A DNA stretch of 64,000 bases. Source: an uncultured Pelagibacteraceae bacterium (lineage in GTDB: Bacteria; Pseudomonadota; Alphaproteobacteria; Pelagibacterales; Pelagibacteraceae). The notes beneath the pieces were generated by a model. It was not told the origin of the DNA and did no database searches. It worked only from the letters and a program-made list of their open reading frames with translations. How positions within the stretch are numbered: the stretch's first letter is position 1; every line of letters starts with the position of its first letter. The stretch is taken from the NCBI GenBank assembly GCA_902588965.1, contig CACIRD010000003.1, forward strand, positions 124,001 to 188,000, written 5' to 3'. This document shows positions 62,810 to 64,000 of this stretch, one piece after another. The translations under genes were made by a program, and so were the position numbers.

Positions 62810-64000
62810 ATGAATTTTGGTAATTTTTTTGGTACTAAGAGAAAAAACTCAATAATGAGTGACTTTCAGGATTTAGAGCATCTTGACGGGGTAGCATTAT
62901 CGGTTACGAGTGCAAAACTTTATAATCCACCAAGAGATGATTTGGTATTATTTTATTTTAGAGATAGTGCAAATTTTGCATCTGTCTATACTCAATCTAC
63001 AATATTATCTGAAAATATTAAGTGGAACAAAAATATTAATAGTAAAAAAATCAGAGCTCTTTTAATAAATACAAAAAATGCTAATGCTTTTACAGGAAAA
63101 AATGGATATCAAGGTTTAAAAGAAATAGCAGATGAGTTATCTGAACAACTTACCGTAAAAAAAAAAAACGATGATGAAAAAACTGAAAAAATTAAACCAA
63201 AAGAAATATTATTTGGATGTACAGGAACTATTGGGGAAGAGTTTCCAACTTCTAAAATTAAAAACTCTATTCCAGATCTTATTGAGAAGATAAAATATAC
63301 TCAAAATAAATATATTTGGACTAAGGCAGCTCTCGGTATAATGACAACCGACCTAGTTCCAAAATTAGCAATGGAAGAATGTAAAATTGGAAATACGACA
63401 GTTAAAATTTATGGTATTGCAAAAGGTTCTGGCATGATACATCCAAATATGGCAACAACTTTAGGTTATATTTTTACAGACGCAAAAATTTCATCAAAAG
63501 TCCTAAAAAAATTGTTAAAACGAAATATTGACTCAACTTTTAATGCGATAAGTTGCGATGGTGATACAAGTACAAATGATATGGTTTCAGCTTTTGCTAC
63601 AGGTGCAGCAAATAATACAATAGTTAATAATATTAAAGACGAAAGAGTAAAAGAATTCGAAAAAAGTTTTCATTCAATTTTATTAAATTTAGCTAAGCGT
63701 GTAATTGCTGATGGCGAGGGAGCATCTAAATTTATTACTATAAATATTAAAAATGCAAAAAAAGAGGAAGAGGCTAAGAAAATAGCTTTTTCTATTGCAA
63801 ATTCTAATTTAGTTAAAACTGCCTTTGCCGGTGAAGATCCGAATTGGGGGAGAATAATTATGGCAATAGGTAAATCAAATGTAGTTATCAACTTAAATAA
63901 AATTAATATAAATATTGGGCCATATAGAATAGTAGAAAAAGGTGAAGTTTCAGATAGCTATAATGAAGAAGAAGTAAAAGAATTTATGAAAAATGAAAAA
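62810..64000 (+). CDS. argJ: Glutamate N-acetyltransferase / amino-acid acetyltransferase ArgJ (3' end outside window)
   Basis: 397 codons in frame to the window edge without a stop, so absent from the ORF track. It shows the autocleavage site KGSGMIHPNMATTLGYIF (cleaved between Ala and Thr), the SCDGDTSTNDM motif and TAFAGEDPNWGRIIMA. The start is uncertain: MVMNFGN at 62804, MNFGN at 62810, or MSDFQDL at 62855. The bifunctional enzyme recycles acetyl groups in Arg synthesis, with argB, argD and argF also in the window. Confidence 0.93.
   Translation, partial: MNFGNFFGTKRKNSIMSDFQDLEHLDGVALSVTSAKLYNPPRDDLVLFYFRDSANFASVYTQSTILSENIKWNKNINSKKIRALLINTKNANAFTGKNGYQGLKEIADELSEQLTVKKKNDDEKTEKIKPKEILFGCTGTIGEEFPTSKIKNSIPDLIEKIKYTQNKYIWTKAALGIMTTDLVPKLAMEECKIGNTTVKIYGIAKGSGMIHPNMATTLGYIFTDAKISSKVLKKLLKRNIDSTFNAISCDGDTSTNDMVSAFATGAANNTIVNNIKDERVKEFEKSFHSILLNLAKRVIADGEGASKFITINIKNAKKEEEAKKIAFSIANSNLVKTAFAGEDPNWGRIIMAIGKSNVVINLNKININIGPYRIVEKGEVSDSYNEEEVKEFMKNEK

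Noticed and set aside
1-64000. CRISPR arrays and insertion sequences
   Set aside because: No spaced direct repeats of CRISPR type and no transposase ORF with terminal inverted repeats were seen by eye.

Overview
The window looks like a Pelagibacterales (SAR11, alphaproteobacterial) chromosome segment. It is very AT-rich, tightly packed, with many 1-50 nt gene overlaps, small proteins rich in Lys/Asn/Ile, and several gene orders known from alphaproteobacteria: rpmH-rnpA-yidD-yidC, murA-DUF2948-hisD-infA, aroA-cmk-rpsA-ihfB-pyrF-trpFBA-accD-folC, gcrA-argD-argF, and ffs-dnaX-ybaB-recR. The species is an inference from content; no rRNA lies in the window.

Layout. 1-2.6 kb: the 5' part of cobS, a J-domain protein, bolA, aroB and aroK. 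2.7-6.8 kb: an exported orphan protein, then def-fmt-truA. 6.8-11.7 kb (minus): SET-domain protein, histone-deacetylase-like hydrolase, dapE, dapD, a HAD phosphatase and argB. 11.7-14.1 kb (minus): rpmH-rnpA-yidD-yidC. 14.2-16.2 kb: two membrane proteins and tRNA-Thr. 16.4-20.5 kb: dcd, murA, DUF2948, hisD, infA, tRNA-Phe. 20.5-24.15 kb: cspA, then a His-rich 22-codon ORF, tRNA-His, hisS, hisZ, hisG.

24.15-34.3 kb is an accessory island between hisG and trxA. Its left arm (minus) encodes a sigma-70-like protein, a GHKL ATPase and a DUF4338 (DruA-like) protein, with a PD-(D/E)XK-like nuclease gene upstream. Its right arm (plus) starts with a structured leader that could hide its own ribosome binding site. 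Then come five tightly coupled small genes, an RmuC-like protein, a PD-(D/E)XK exonuclease and an exonuclease I gene split by a 50-nt GC-rich hairpin. These gene types suggest a defence or DNA-processing locus. No integrase or transposase is seen.

34.3-47.1 kb: trxA, then a long minus-strand housekeeping block from rnd-like, kdsD, lptC, lptB and aroA down to folC. 47.1-54.1 kb: an NDUFA9-like protein, a SHOCT protein, gcrA, an ABC-2 permease, argD, argF, a membrane cytochrome c, kdsB and pheA. 54.1-56.8 kb: the 4.5S SRP RNA, dnaX, ybaB and recR. 56.8-64 kb: glcB, accA, secA and the 5' part of argJ, which runs off the right edge.

The core genes cover amino-acid synthesis (shikimate, Trp, Phe, His, Arg, Lys), LPS/KDO, fatty acid initiation, translation and protein export. 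The observations most worth follow-up are the DUF4338/GHKL/sigma-like operon, the hairpin-split exonuclease gene, the anti-Shine-Dalgarno leader at 29.7 kb, and the possible histidine leader peptide at 20.9 kb.
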